From positions 2,170,001 through 2,234,000 of the forward strand of contig NZ_VFPL01000001.1 in the NCBI RefSeq assembly GCF_006716645.1: a DNA stretch of 64,000 bases. The letters are read 5' to 3'. The position numbers and the translations under genes were made by a program. Numbering within the stretch: position 1 is the stretch's first letter; every line of letters starts with the position of its first letter. The notes beneath the pieces were generated by a model. The model made no database searches. It was not told where the DNA came from and saw only the letters and a list, made by a program, of their open reading frames with translations. This document shows, piece by piece, positions 37,802-46,525 of the stretch. This stretch comes from Arcticibacter tournemirensis (GTDB taxonomy: Bacteria > Bacteroidota > Bacteroidia > Sphingobacteriales > Sphingobacteriaceae).

Positions 37802-40800
37802 ACTTTTAAACTATTTAGCGTTATGTCTGATCGTTCAGTTGTTCAGCGGACAATTGGTGTGGTCGCAGGACAAGCAGATAATTACAGTAACGGGTATTGT
37901 TAAGGATGAGCTAAACTCAACATTGCCGGGGGTAACAATAACTAATTTAAGTACGCGCAAGAGCATAAGTACAGATGAAAAAGGGAGGTTTTCTATAACT
38001 GCCAGCAGAGGCGATTCACTAGTCGCCCGTTTTATCGGTTTCCGCAATTATACTTTTGTATTCGATCGATCTATCGAATTTAATATTACACTGGTTGGCG
38101 AAGACAATAACTTAAAAGAGGTTGTTGTTGTTGGGTATGGTCAGCAGAAGAAAATCAATATGGTTGGTTCCCAGTCGACAGTTAAAATAGAAGAATTGAA
38201 ACAGCCGGTAGCTAATCTAAGCGCAGCGCTTGCCGGAAGAATAGCTGGTGTTGTAGGTGTTCAAAGAACGGGCTTGCCCGGAAGTAATACTGCTGATGTT
38301 TGGATTCGTGGGATCTCGACATTTGGTTCAAATAGCGCTGGCCCGTTGATCGTTGTAGATGGAGTACAGGGCCGTAGTTTGAACGCTTTTGACCCGGAAG
38401 ATATAGCTTCATTAACGATCTTAAAGGATGCTTCAGCCACTGCTGTTTACGGTGCACAAGGAGCAAACGGTGTTATCCTAATTACTACAAAAAAAGGTGT
38501 TAGTGGTAAACCAAGCCTTATGTTCAATTATAATCAGGGCTTGGTTAATTTTACAAAAGTCCCTGAGCTCACAAATGCAGAACAGTACATGCGTTTGCGC
38601 AATGAAGCAATGGTAAGTTCCGGGTTAAGCCCTGAATATAGTAATGAATATATCGAGAACACCCTTAATGGCACTGATCCAAATTTATATCCCAATGTAA
38701 ATTGGATGGACGTTATATTCAAGGATGCCTCTTATAACCGACGCGCTAATTTTAGTGCGCGCGGAGGTAATGAGAATACTCAGTTCTATACATCTGTGGC
38801 ATATTATGACGAAAGTAGTTTGCTCGATATGGACGAATTGCAAAGCTATAAAGCAAATTCCCGTTTTAAGAGATACAATTTTACCTCCAATATTGATATG
38901 AACTGGACAAAAACGACCAGATTTACATTGGGGGTACAGGGTTATATCACAAATACGAATTATCCGGCTGCTCAAACAGACATCAACGCTACTTCGGGAA
39001 ATGACCCTGTTGCCGGCGTACAGTCAATCTTCAGCAGAGTGATGCAAACAAATCCTGTACTATATCCTCTTATGTATCCCGGTAATCTGGTTCCTGCGGT
39101 GAATCAGTCCTCTGACGCGCAACCCAATCCATATGCTTTAGCTACACAAACTGGATATATTAATAGATTTGGAAGCCAATTGTATTCCAATGCAAAGATA
39201 TCTCAGGAACTTGGTTTTGTAACACCTGGGCTCGCGGCACATGCCATGTTTTCCTTTGATACTTATAACTCTCATACTATTGCAAGAAGGCGAACGCGAA
39301 CTACATATGCTATTGATCGCGCAGATCCTTATGATGATGACGGATCTCTTAATATGGTTGTTTTGTCAAATGGGTCGGATAATCTAGGCTATCAGAGAAC
39401 GAATGGCGGGGATCGGCAGCTCTATTTCGAAGGAGGTTTCAATTACAACAGACAATTCGGAAAACATAATGTGACTGGCCTTTTATTATATACTCAGACT
39501 GACCAAACCGCTGCTTTTGCCGGTGATCTTACGGGCTCTTTGCCATTTCGTACGCAGCGTCTCGTCGGCCGTGCTAATTATCTTTTTAACGACCGTTATG
39601 CTGCCGAGTTTAATTTTGCTTATGATGGATCTGAGAATTTCGTGCCCAGTCGTCGGTATGGATTCTTTCCATCTTTCGGTGTGGGATGGATACTGTCGAA
39701 CGAAAGCTTTTTCGAACCTCTTCGGGATGCCTTTCAAACTGTTAAGTTCAGATATTCTAATGGTATAACAGGTTCAGGTGGAGGTGGTCGCCGTTTTGGT
39801 TTTATGACTATTGTTACAACAGGGGCAAATGGCTATTCATTCTATAATCCTTTAACCGGTAACATCAGTTATGGGGGAGTAGCTATATCAGATTATGGCT
39901 ACGACGTTACCTGGGCAGAGTCGCATAAGCAGGATATTGGTCTAGATATAACGACGCTGAAGAGCAAATTGAATATTACACTGGATTGGTTTAAGGAACA
40001 TCGTACAGGTGTTTTTCTTCAACGTGCAAGTTTACCCAATTATTTAGGGCTTCAGAATCAGCCATACGGAAACCTGGGCGTCATAGACAATCAGGGCCTA
40101 GACGGAAGTGTAGCCTTGGATGGGTATAAAATTGGTCAGACAACATGGTCTTTCAATGGCACATTTACATACAGTAGAAATAAGCTGATCGATAATGATG
40201 CGCCTAAACAACTTTATCCTTATCTTGAAAGAAGGGGGCGTAATTCATTAGCCACCTTTGGCTATGTGGCTGATGGGTTGTTTCAGAGTCAAGGAGAAAT
40301 CGACAATCATGCAGACCAATCAGCTCTTGGTTCACAGCGTCCGGGAGATATCAGGTACAAAGACTTAAACGGGGATGGGGTGATAAACACCTATGACCAG
40401 ACGAAGATCGGTAATGGAGATGTGCCTAATCTGGTTTATGGTTTTGGTTTCAATGTTAGCTATAAGAAGTTTTATGTAGGCGCCTTTTTTCAGGGTGTTA
40501 ATGGCGCGGAGAGGCTTTTGTCTGGAGATGGAATTATTCCCTTCAATAATAGTACTGGACCTGAAAGAAGTAATCTATATGCCGCAGCTGAATCAAGATG
40601 GACAGAAGAGAACCCTTCTCAGGATGTTTTTTATCCACGCCTGGGTTATGGAAATTCCGTGAATAAGAATAACGCCGTAGCATCAACGTGGTGGATAAAA
40701 GATATCGACTTTATACGCTTAAAAACTGTAGATTTAGGATATTACCTACCTACTGGAAAGATGAGCACCATGGGAATTAAGAATGCTCGCATTTATTTTC

Positions 40801-40922
40801 AGGGTGTAAACCTTCTATATTGGAGTAAGTTTAAGCTTTGGGATCCTGAGCTGAACAGTTCGAACGGTTCCTCGTATCCTAACATCCGAACGTACTCAAT
40901 TGGTTTACAGGCGAACTTTTAG
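37788..40922 (+). CDS. SusC-like TonB-dependent receptor
   Basis: 1044 residues, signal peptide to about residue 26 (QLVWSQ). Carboxypeptidase regulatory-like domain ~34-108 (VTGIVKDELNSTLPGVTITN), TonB-box-like LKEVVVVGYG, plug (LAGRIAGVVGVQRTG, PLIVVDGVQGRSLNAF, DASATAVYGAQGANGVILITT), then the barrel with DLNGDGVINTYDQT and a terminal LQANF. No STN domain. Its susD lies 66 bases downstream and the two-component genes are divergent upstream. Base composition appears somewhat more AT-rich than the 8813 operon. Confidence 0.95.
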   Translation: MIKIRLLNYLALCLIVQLFSGQLVWSQDKQIITVTGIVKDELNSTLPGVTITNLSTRKSISTDEKGRFSITASRGDSLVARFIGFRNYTFVFDRSIEFNITLVGEDNNLKEVVVVGYGQQKKINMVGSQSTVKIEELKQPVANLSAALAGRIAGVVGVQRTGLPGSNTADVWIRGISTFGSNSAGPLIVVDGVQGRSLNAFDPEDIASLTILKDASATAVYGAQGANGVILITTKKGVSGKPSLMFNYNQGLVNFTKVPELTNAEQYMRLRNEAMVSSGLSPEYSNEYIENTLNGTDPNLYPNVNWMDVIFKDASYNRRANFSARGGNENTQFYTSVAYYDESSLLDMDELQSYKANSRFKRYNFTSNIDMNWTKTTRFTLGVQGYITNTNYPAAQTDINATSGNDPVAGVQSIFSRVMQTNPVLYPLMYPGNLVPAVNQSSDAQPNPYALATQTGYINRFGSQLYSNAKISQELGFVTPGLAAHAMFSFDTYNSHTIARRRTRTTYAIDRADPYDDDGSLNMVVLSNGSDNLGYQRTNGGDRQLYFEGGFNYNRQFGKHNVTGLLLYTQTDQTAAFAGDLTGSLPFRTQRLVGRANYLFNDRYAAEFNFAYDGSENFVPSRRYGFFPSFGVGWILSNESFFEPLRDAFQTVKFRYSNGITGSGGGGRRFGFMTIVTTGANGYSFYNPLTGNISYGGVAISDYGYDVTWAESHKQDIGLDITTLKSKLNITLDWFKEHRTGVFLQRASLPNYLGLQNQPYGNLGVIDNQGLDGSVALDGYKIGQTTWSFNGTFTYSRNKLIDNDAPKQLYPYLERRGRNSLATFGYVADGLFQSQGEIDNHADQSALGSQRPGDIRYKDLNGDGVINTYDQTKIGNGDVPNLVYGFGFNVSYKKFYVGAFFQGVNGAERLLSGDGIIPFNNSTGPERSNLYAAAESRWTEENPSQDVFYPRLGYGNSVNKNNAVASTWWIKDIDFIRLKTVDLGYYLPTGKMSTMGIKNARIYFQGVNLLYWSKFKLWDPELNSSNGSSYPNIRTYSIGLQANF

Positions 40923-40988
40923 CAAGGATTAGAAAGGAAGCTAGATTAATAATCTAAAAGATCAGCTAAACGAAACAACGATAAAAAA

Positions 40989-42800
40989 ATGAAAACGAAA
41001 ATATTATCTATAATACTTGCTGGTGGACTTTTTGTATCCAGCGGATGCTCCGACTTCCTCGATCAAATTCCGGACAACGTGCTGACTGTGGAGGATATAT
41101 TCAAGTCAAAGGATTACGTGGATGATTACCTTACGCAGATTTACGCCAATATACCAAATGAACTTTCTCAGCGTCTGGGCGAACAATTTTCAGGTCCCTG
41201 GACAGCCGGCTCAGACGAGGCAAAGTATAACTGGGACTTTAATTATGCTAATAATCTCAACCGGAGTACGTGGGCAACTACTGATGGAACCGTATCGAAT
41301 CTATGGAATAATTTCTACAAATCGATCCGTAATGCTACCGATTTTATTGATAAAATAGACGGAGCGAACGAGGCGGAAGTAAATACAGCTATGAAATCAA
41401 GGTACAAAGCCGAGGCGAGAGCTCTTCGTGCAATGTACTATTATTGGCTGGTACGTATTTATGGACCGGTGCCGATGGTGAATAAAGTTTTGCCTGTCGA
41501 CGCTCCCCTTAGTGAAGTTCTCCTGCCAAGAAGTTCATTTGATGAATGTATTAGTTTTATTGTAGGTGAATTAGATCAAGCATATAATGACTTGCCAATC
41601 ATACCGGTAGATGATGAATATGGTCGCATTACGAAGGGGATAGTCAAGGCATTTAAAGTTGAAGCGTTAATGTTAAACGCGAGCCCGTTGTTCAACGGCA
41701 ATGCAGATATGGCTGGCTTAGTCAATAAAGACGGCAAGCAATTGATTAACCAAAGCTATGATGCTAACAAGTGGAAAGCCGCGGCAGATGCCGCAAAGGA
41801 GTTTTTGGATCTTTTTGTTCCTGTCACCTATGATCTTTACGTAGATCCCAGTACTACCTCAGATCCTTTTATAAAGGCATATTTGTCTACAAGAAATGTT
41901 ATGTCGGCTGAATGGAATAAGGAATGGATCTTTGCTCGTCCGAAATCTATGAATCGGTCAGAATACGATAAAACACCAAAACATGTAGGCTATACGACCG
42001 CAGTGCAAGGCGCCGGTGCGCTCGGGGCAACTCAAAAGATGGTTGACGCTTATTTTATGGCTAACGGCCTTTCTATCGGAAACCAGAGTTCAGGCTATCA
42101 GTCAACAGGATCTTCGGATTTTAAAGCGCCTTTTGATGTAAAAGCAAGGTCCACTTATAATCAATGGATTAATAGGGAACCACGTTTCTATGTTGGAATT
42201 ACATATAACAGGAGTTACTGGTTATTTCAGGGTTCCAACACAAGCGAAGTTGTATCGGTAATGGAACTGTCAGGAAATTCCGGCAGGAAGCAGAGTACAT
42301 CGGATGTATCTCCGACGGGCTACATAGTGCGAAAAAATGTAGTTGGAAATAGTAATGACAGGGGTAATGTACAGCTACGCCTTGCCCAGATTTATCTTGA
42401 TTATGCGGAAGCGCTAAATGAATATGATCCCGGTAATTCAAATATTCTTAAGTATCTTAACCTGATCCGTGAACGCGCCGGGATTCCTACCTATGGTTCT
42501 GGTCAGGGCCAGATTTCCGTACCGGCTACTCAGTCGCTGATGCGTGAAGCAATCCGTAAAGAACGTCAGGTTGAGTTAGCTTTTGAAAATGTGCGATATT
42601 TCGATGCCCGCCGTTGGAAAATTGCTTCGACTGAATTTGCCGGGGAAGTCTATGGAATGAACATGTTTGGCGATGGGAACGCCTTTTATGGGAAAACGTT
42701 AATTGAAACCAGGACATTCAGGCAAAGAGACTACTTGTGGCCCATACCAAACGATGAGATACTTAAAAATGAATTGATGGTTCAAAATCCTGGGTGGTAA
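40989..42800 (+). CDS. SusD-like surface glycan-binding lipoprotein
   Basis: 603 residues, lipobox at Cys20 (FVSSGCSDF). SusD motifs: KAEARALRAMYYYWLVRIYGPVP, EAIRKERQVELAFENVRYFDARRWK and the terminal LMVQNPGW. It is the partner of the 37788 receptor and is followed closely by the DUF1735-F5/8C lipoprotein. Confidence 0.95.
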   Translation: MKTKILSIILAGGLFVSSGCSDFLDQIPDNVLTVEDIFKSKDYVDDYLTQIYANIPNELSQRLGEQFSGPWTAGSDEAKYNWDFNYANNLNRSTWATTDGTVSNLWNNFYKSIRNATDFIDKIDGANEAEVNTAMKSRYKAEARALRAMYYYWLVRIYGPVPMVNKVLPVDAPLSEVLLPRSSFDECISFIVGELDQAYNDLPIIPVDDEYGRITKGIVKAFKVEALMLNASPLFNGNADMAGLVNKDGKQLINQSYDANKWKAAADAAKEFLDLFVPVTYDLYVDPSTTSDPFIKAYLSTRNVMSAEWNKEWIFARPKSMNRSEYDKTPKHVGYTTAVQGAGALGATQKMVDAYFMANGLSIGNQSSGYQSTGSSDFKAPFDVKARSTYNQWINREPRFYVGITYNRSYWLFQGSNTSEVVSVMELSGNSGRKQSTSDVSPTGYIVRKNVVGNSNDRGNVQLRLAQIYLDYAEALNEYDPGNSNILKYLNLIRERAGIPTYGSGQGQISVPATQSLMREAIRKERQVELAFENVRYFDARRWKIASTEFAGEVYGMNMFGDGNAFYGKTLIETRTFRQRDYLWPIPNDEILKNELMVQNPGW

Positions 42801-42844
42801 TAACTATTGGAAATAAAATATCCAAAAAAGGTAACTATTGTAAA

Positions 42845-43816
42845 ATGACAATTATAGCAAAAATGTATAATATAAAATGGATGACCTGCCGCTTGCTACT
42901 GCTAACCGTTGTATTAACTGTCTTGGGTAGCGGATGTTTAAAGGACGACGAGTATTCAGTAGATAATGAAGGTACAATCTATATGTCGCAGGCATATCAA
43001 AATAGGGCTGCTTTAACTCTTTATGATATTGATTCGATTCAGGATATCAATTTCGGTGCATCATATGGAGGTTTGAGGGCTGCAGCATCCGACATTACCG
43101 TATCATTTCAAGTAGATGAGAGTTTGATAGCTGATTACAATCAGAGAAACGGGACGAATTTTATAGCGTTTCCTCATGCATCGTATACTATTCCAGATTT
43201 AAATAGCGTAATCAGGAGTGGTAAAATCGATTCCGATCCATTGAAGATAAAAGTAGATGCGAAGCAACTGGAATTGGGACGTGCGTATATGATCCCGGTT
43301 AGAATGATCAGTGCCGGCGGGGGAACTCCAGACCCTAATCTTTCAATAGCCTATTTTCGCATCGATTCGCTGGTGCGTCGTGAGCGCGATATTACTGCAC
43401 AGGCAGCACTGTCTGTAAGTAACGAAAATAATGGCGGTGCCGGTGCTGGTGAAGGATCTCCGAAGCTGGTAGACGGCGACGCGTCGACTAAATATCTGAC
43501 ACAAACGTATGTTTCCGGAATGTGGTTTCAGCTTAAATTTCCAACAGCAAAGCCGGTAGGTGCTTACACCTTTATTTCTGGTAATGATGCGCATACTCGT
43601 GATCCAAAAACCTGGAGATTGGAAGCATCTAGTGATGGTTCGAATTGGGTGATGTTGGATCGTCGTGTAGATCAGGTATTTAACAGCTTCACAGAAACCC
43701 GTCGATTTGAAATTGATAATGAGGTCCCTTACAGTTACTACCGGGTTGTACTTGAAGCTAACAATGGATCCAGCATCTTCCAAATGAGTGAATGGCGGGT
43801 AATTGAATACTACTAA
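42845..43816 (+). CDS. DUF1735 plus F5/8C-domain surface lipoprotein
   Basis: About 323 residues from the ATG at 42845. The frame extends upstream to 42794, overlapping susD, but no signal would fit there; ATGs at 42863 and 42881 are further options. Lipobox LGSGCLKDD. The N-terminal half (IYMSQAYQNRAALTLYDID, VSFQVDESLIADYNQRNGTNF) matches the DUF1735 (BT_3987-like) Ig-type domain. The last ~135 residues (LVDGDASTKYLTQ, WFQLKFPTAKPVGAYTFISGND, TWRLEASSDGSNWVML) are an F5/8 type C discoidin-like domain. It is read as a surface glycan-binding protein of the same operon. Confidence 0.82.
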   Translation: MTIIAKMYNIKWMTCRLLLLTVVLTVLGSGCLKDDEYSVDNEGTIYMSQAYQNRAALTLYDIDSIQDINFGASYGGLRAAASDITVSFQVDESLIADYNQRNGTNFIAFPHASYTIPDLNSVIRSGKIDSDPLKIKVDAKQLELGRAYMIPVRMISAGGGTPDPNLSIAYFRIDSLVRRERDITAQAALSVSNENNGGAGAGEGSPKLVDGDASTKYLTQTYVSGMWFQLKFPTAKPVGAYTFISGNDAHTRDPKTWRLEASSDGSNWVMLDRRVDQVFNSFTETRRFEIDNEVPYSYYRVVLEANNGSSIFQMSEWRVIEYY

Positions 43817-43821
43817 ATTAT

Positions 43822-43854
43822 AAAGACCGCGGGATGATGTCTGCGGTCTTTTTT
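43822..43854 (+). terminator. Terminator after the DUF1735 gene
   Basis: AAAGACCGC (43822-43830) pairs with GCGGTCTTT (43843-43851), followed by further T residues to 43854. It lies 19 bases before the metalloprotease start, so that gene may depend on read-through or its own promoter. Confidence 0.8.
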
Positions 43855-43872
43855 ACAACTTAAGATTTATTT

Positions 43873-44589
43873 ATGCTTAAAAGGTTATTACTAATTGCCT
43901 TACCTCTTACACTGTGTACAGCGTTGAGCAGTAAGGCTCAGAAAAACTGGAATGATATTGATTTGACTAATGCCACATCAGTTGATACGATAAAGGAAGG
44001 TAAATATTCACTAATCTTTATTGATAAATCTCCCGATCTGAATCCTGAGGTAAAGAGTCGACTGATTACGACTTTTTTTACTGTTTATCCGAAGGAAGCA
44101 AAAAAATATAATAAGAAGACAACACGGAAAGTTATATTCTTTTTTGATCCGGAATATGATGGAGTTGCAGCTGCCGGAGGCGGTATCATTCGCTTTAATC
44201 CTGAATGGTTCAGGAAGAATCCGAATGATATAGATGTGGTTACTCATGAAGTAATGCATCTTGTTCAGAGTTATCCCGGTGATGCAGGACCAGGTTGGAT
44301 CACTGAGGGTATCGCTGATTATGTCCGCTTTACAATGGGAGTAAGTAATGCCGCTGCCAACTGGAAGTTACCCGAGTATACCAGCAAGCAATCCTATACT
44401 GATGCCTACCGTGTCACTGCCCGCTTTTTTTACTGGGTTGAGAAAAAGGGAAATAAAGGGCTTGTAAAGAAACTCGACGATGTTATGAGAAAAGGGACTT
44501 ACACAAATGGGTTCTGGTTGAAGGAAACCGGTAAAACGATTGATGAACTCTGGAAGGACTATTCCGAATCACCTGCGTTGCCGAAATAG
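43873..44589 (+). CDS. Secreted metalloprotease-like protein, basic secretory protein family
   Basis: 238 residues with a signal peptide (to about SSKAQ, 23). The core carries HEVMH (His125, Glu126, His129) and a downstream GWITEGIADYVR with Glu145 as likely third zinc ligand, the gluzincin-like arrangement of the basic secretory protein (PF04450) family. It is about 40% longer than the minimal domain only because of the signal and linker. A paralog is encoded at 54227. In a mannan locus it may open the protein part of mannoproteins, an inference. Confidence 0.85.
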   Translation: MLKRLLLIALPLTLCTALSSKAQKNWNDIDLTNATSVDTIKEGKYSLIFIDKSPDLNPEVKSRLITTFFTVYPKEAKKYNKKTTRKVIFFFDPEYDGVAAAGGGIIRFNPEWFRKNPNDIDVVTHEVMHLVQSYPGDAGPGWITEGIADYVRFTMGVSNAAANWKLPEYTSKQSYTDAYRVTARFFYWVEKKGNKGLVKKLDDVMRKGTYTNGFWLKETGKTIDELWKDYSESPALPK

Positions 44590-44764
44590 AAAAGCTTATC
44601 TTCAGATCATCCGACGGTAAAGCTGTTCTATCTTTATGTCGATGCTTTAGAGAAATCGCAAGATTTCTTGTGTAGGTACTTAATTTAGTATCTTCAATAA
44701 ATATCACGGCGGATTAAAGTAACAAATATCCAAAGGAGTAATTTACCAACATATACTCAATCTT

Positions 44765-46177
44765 TTGAAAGCTAATAAGTCGTTAACTCTAATAATAGTT
44801 GTTTTCTTGCTGATTCAAATGGGTGGAAGAGCTTTCGCACAGGCAGTTCCGAACAGCAGAAAACAATTGTCGGAACGGCAACAAGAATTTGTTGACCTTG
44901 CATTCGGCATGTTCATCCATTATAATATTCCGACCTATATGGAAGATGACTGGGCAGATCCGGACGCTTCACCTGCCATCTTTAATCCTAAAAAGCTTAA
45001 CACCGACCAATGGGCGGCAGCGGCTAAATCGGCAAATATGAGCTACGGCTGTCTGACGACTAAACATCACAGTGGTTTTGCCATTTGGGACACCAAAACG
45101 ACTCCGTATAACGTGATGAACAGTCCGCTAAAGAAGGATGTGGTAAGAGAATATGTAAATTCTTTCAGGAAAGCCGGGCTGGGTGTGATGCTATATTATT
45201 CGATCCTGGATACGCATCATAAGCTGAGGCAGGGACATATTACGCCTGCGCATATTCAGTTTGTGAAGGACCAGCTGACAGAGCTGCTGACAAATTACGG
45301 GAAGATTGAGGCACTGATCATCGACGGGTGGGATGCTCCCTGGTCGAGGATCTCTTATGATACGGTCCCGTTTGAGGAGATCTACAGGCTGATCAAAACG
45401 TTGCAGCCTGAGTGCCTGGTGACGGATCTTAATTCGGCTAAGTATCCCGGAGATTTCCTGTTTTATTCGGACATCAAATCGTACGAACAGAACGCAGGAC
45501 AGCATATCTCCAAAGAGAACAATAAACTGCCGGCGATGTCGTGCCTTCCGCTTCAGGCCAACTGGTTCTGGAAAAGTTCTTTCCCCCAGACTCCTGTAAA
45601 GGATGCGGATAAGCTGGTCAATGATAATCTTGTTCCCTTTAACAGTGCCTACTGTAACTTCATGCTGAATGTGGCGCCCAACAGGGATGGTTTGATCGAT
45701 GAAAATGCCCTTGCTGCTCTTAAGAGGATGGGAGAATTGTATAAAAGACCAGCGCATCTGCCGAAGGTACCGGTGGCGACAGCGCCCATTATATCGTCTA
45801 ACCTGGCAAAAAAATGTGCCGTGAACGGAAGCTGGAGCAATGATATGTGGCTGATGGATTTTGCTGTGGATGACGATTATGGTACGAATTGGTTATCACA
45901 TCCATCGGTTAAGCAGCCATGGTTGGAATTTGACCTCGGGAGTGAGAAGGCGTTTAATACGGTTGTGATCACTGAGAATTCTCCTAATGTTTCGGCGTAT
46001 TCCATTGAATATTTTTCGGGAGGGAAGTGGTACCCTCTGCTGAACGGAAGTCAAAGGGAGCGTATTAAGGTGAACCGCTTTGACCGGGTGTGGGGAAGTA
46101 AGATCAGATTCAATATGAAAGATTTTCGTAAGGCTCCGGAGATTGCGGAATTCGGAGTATATAACGAAAGGCGGTAG
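44765..46177 (+). CDS. GH29 alpha-L-fucosidase with C-terminal F5/8C-like domain
   Basis: 470 residues, TTG start; the next Met lies inside the signal peptide (IQMGGRAFAQ), so TTG is needed. The barrel begins with FGMFIHYNIP and contains TTKHHSGFAIWDTK (~98-111), a GH29 hallmark, and IIDGWDAPW with Asp187 as likely nucleophile. The last ~130 residues (KCAVNGSWSNDMWLMDFAVDDDYGTNW, WLEFDLGSEKAFNTVVITE) form a discoidin-like domain. It should remove alpha-linked fucose from N-glycans or similar in the periplasm. No LacI-type operator is visible in the 175 bases upstream; only a 7-bp hairpin at 44651-44668 is present. Confidence 0.9.
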   Translation: MKANKSLTLIIVVFLLIQMGGRAFAQAVPNSRKQLSERQQEFVDLAFGMFIHYNIPTYMEDDWADPDASPAIFNPKKLNTDQWAAAAKSANMSYGCLTTKHHSGFAIWDTKTTPYNVMNSPLKKDVVREYVNSFRKAGLGVMLYYSILDTHHKLRQGHITPAHIQFVKDQLTELLTNYGKIEALIIDGWDAPWSRISYDTVPFEEIYRLIKTLQPECLVTDLNSAKYPGDFLFYSDIKSYEQNAGQHISKENNKLPAMSCLPLQANWFWKSSFPQTPVKDADKLVNDNLVPFNSAYCNFMLNVAPNRDGLIDENALAALKRMGELYKRPAHLPKVPVATAPIISSNLAKKCAVNGSWSNDMWLMDFAVDDDYGTNWLSHPSVKQPWLEFDLGSEKAFNTVVITENSPNVSAYSIEYFSGGKWYPLLNGSQRERIKVNRFDRVWGSKIRFNMKDFRKAPEIAEFGVYNERR

Positions 46178-46216
46178 AGATGTGAGAAGGAGAGTATCCT
46201 GCATCTGTTGGTGTTG

Positions 46217-46252
46217 AAGAAGGCGTCCTGGTTAATCAGGACGCCTTCTTTT
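46217..46252 (+). terminator. Terminator after GH29
   Basis: AAGAAGGCGTCCTG (46217-46230) pairs perfectly with 46237-46250, loop GTTAAT, followed by TT and TTATTT. Confidence 0.88.
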
Positions 46253-46466
46253 GTTATTTCGGACTCGTCTGCTTTCAATGCAAATTTCGCTTGGCGATTA
46301 TGGACGAGTTGTTGTAAATGGCTCGGATTGTGCATGATTTAAGCTCTAAACCATATCAGTATACGCTTTTAGGGGTACAGGAATTTTTAGTTATACCTTA
46401 GAGATGATGTTTTTTAAAAAGGGGAAGTGTTTAGTGAGCGAGACAGACAGAAGTTCAATTATGTAT

Positions 46467-46512
46467 AAACAAAAGGGGCATCTCAAAATAAACTGAGATG
46501 CCCCTTTTGTTT
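46467..46512 (-). terminator. Terminator of the minus-strand GH92 gene
   Basis: A perfect 19-bp stem (46467-46485 with 46494-46512; arm AAACAAAAGGGGCATCTCA), 8-base loop. On the minus strand the 3' arm runs into GTTT. It can also stop plus-strand read-through. The stretch 46253-46466 between the two terminators shows nothing recognisable. Confidence 0.85.
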
Positions 46513-46525
46513 ACGCTCCTGAAGA

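Noticed and set aside
44651-44668. A 7-bp hairpin AGAAATC/GATTTCT upstream of GH29, considered as an operator
   Set aside because: The arms do not match the GCTAAA-type operator, the centre is wrong, and there is no -7 box nearby.
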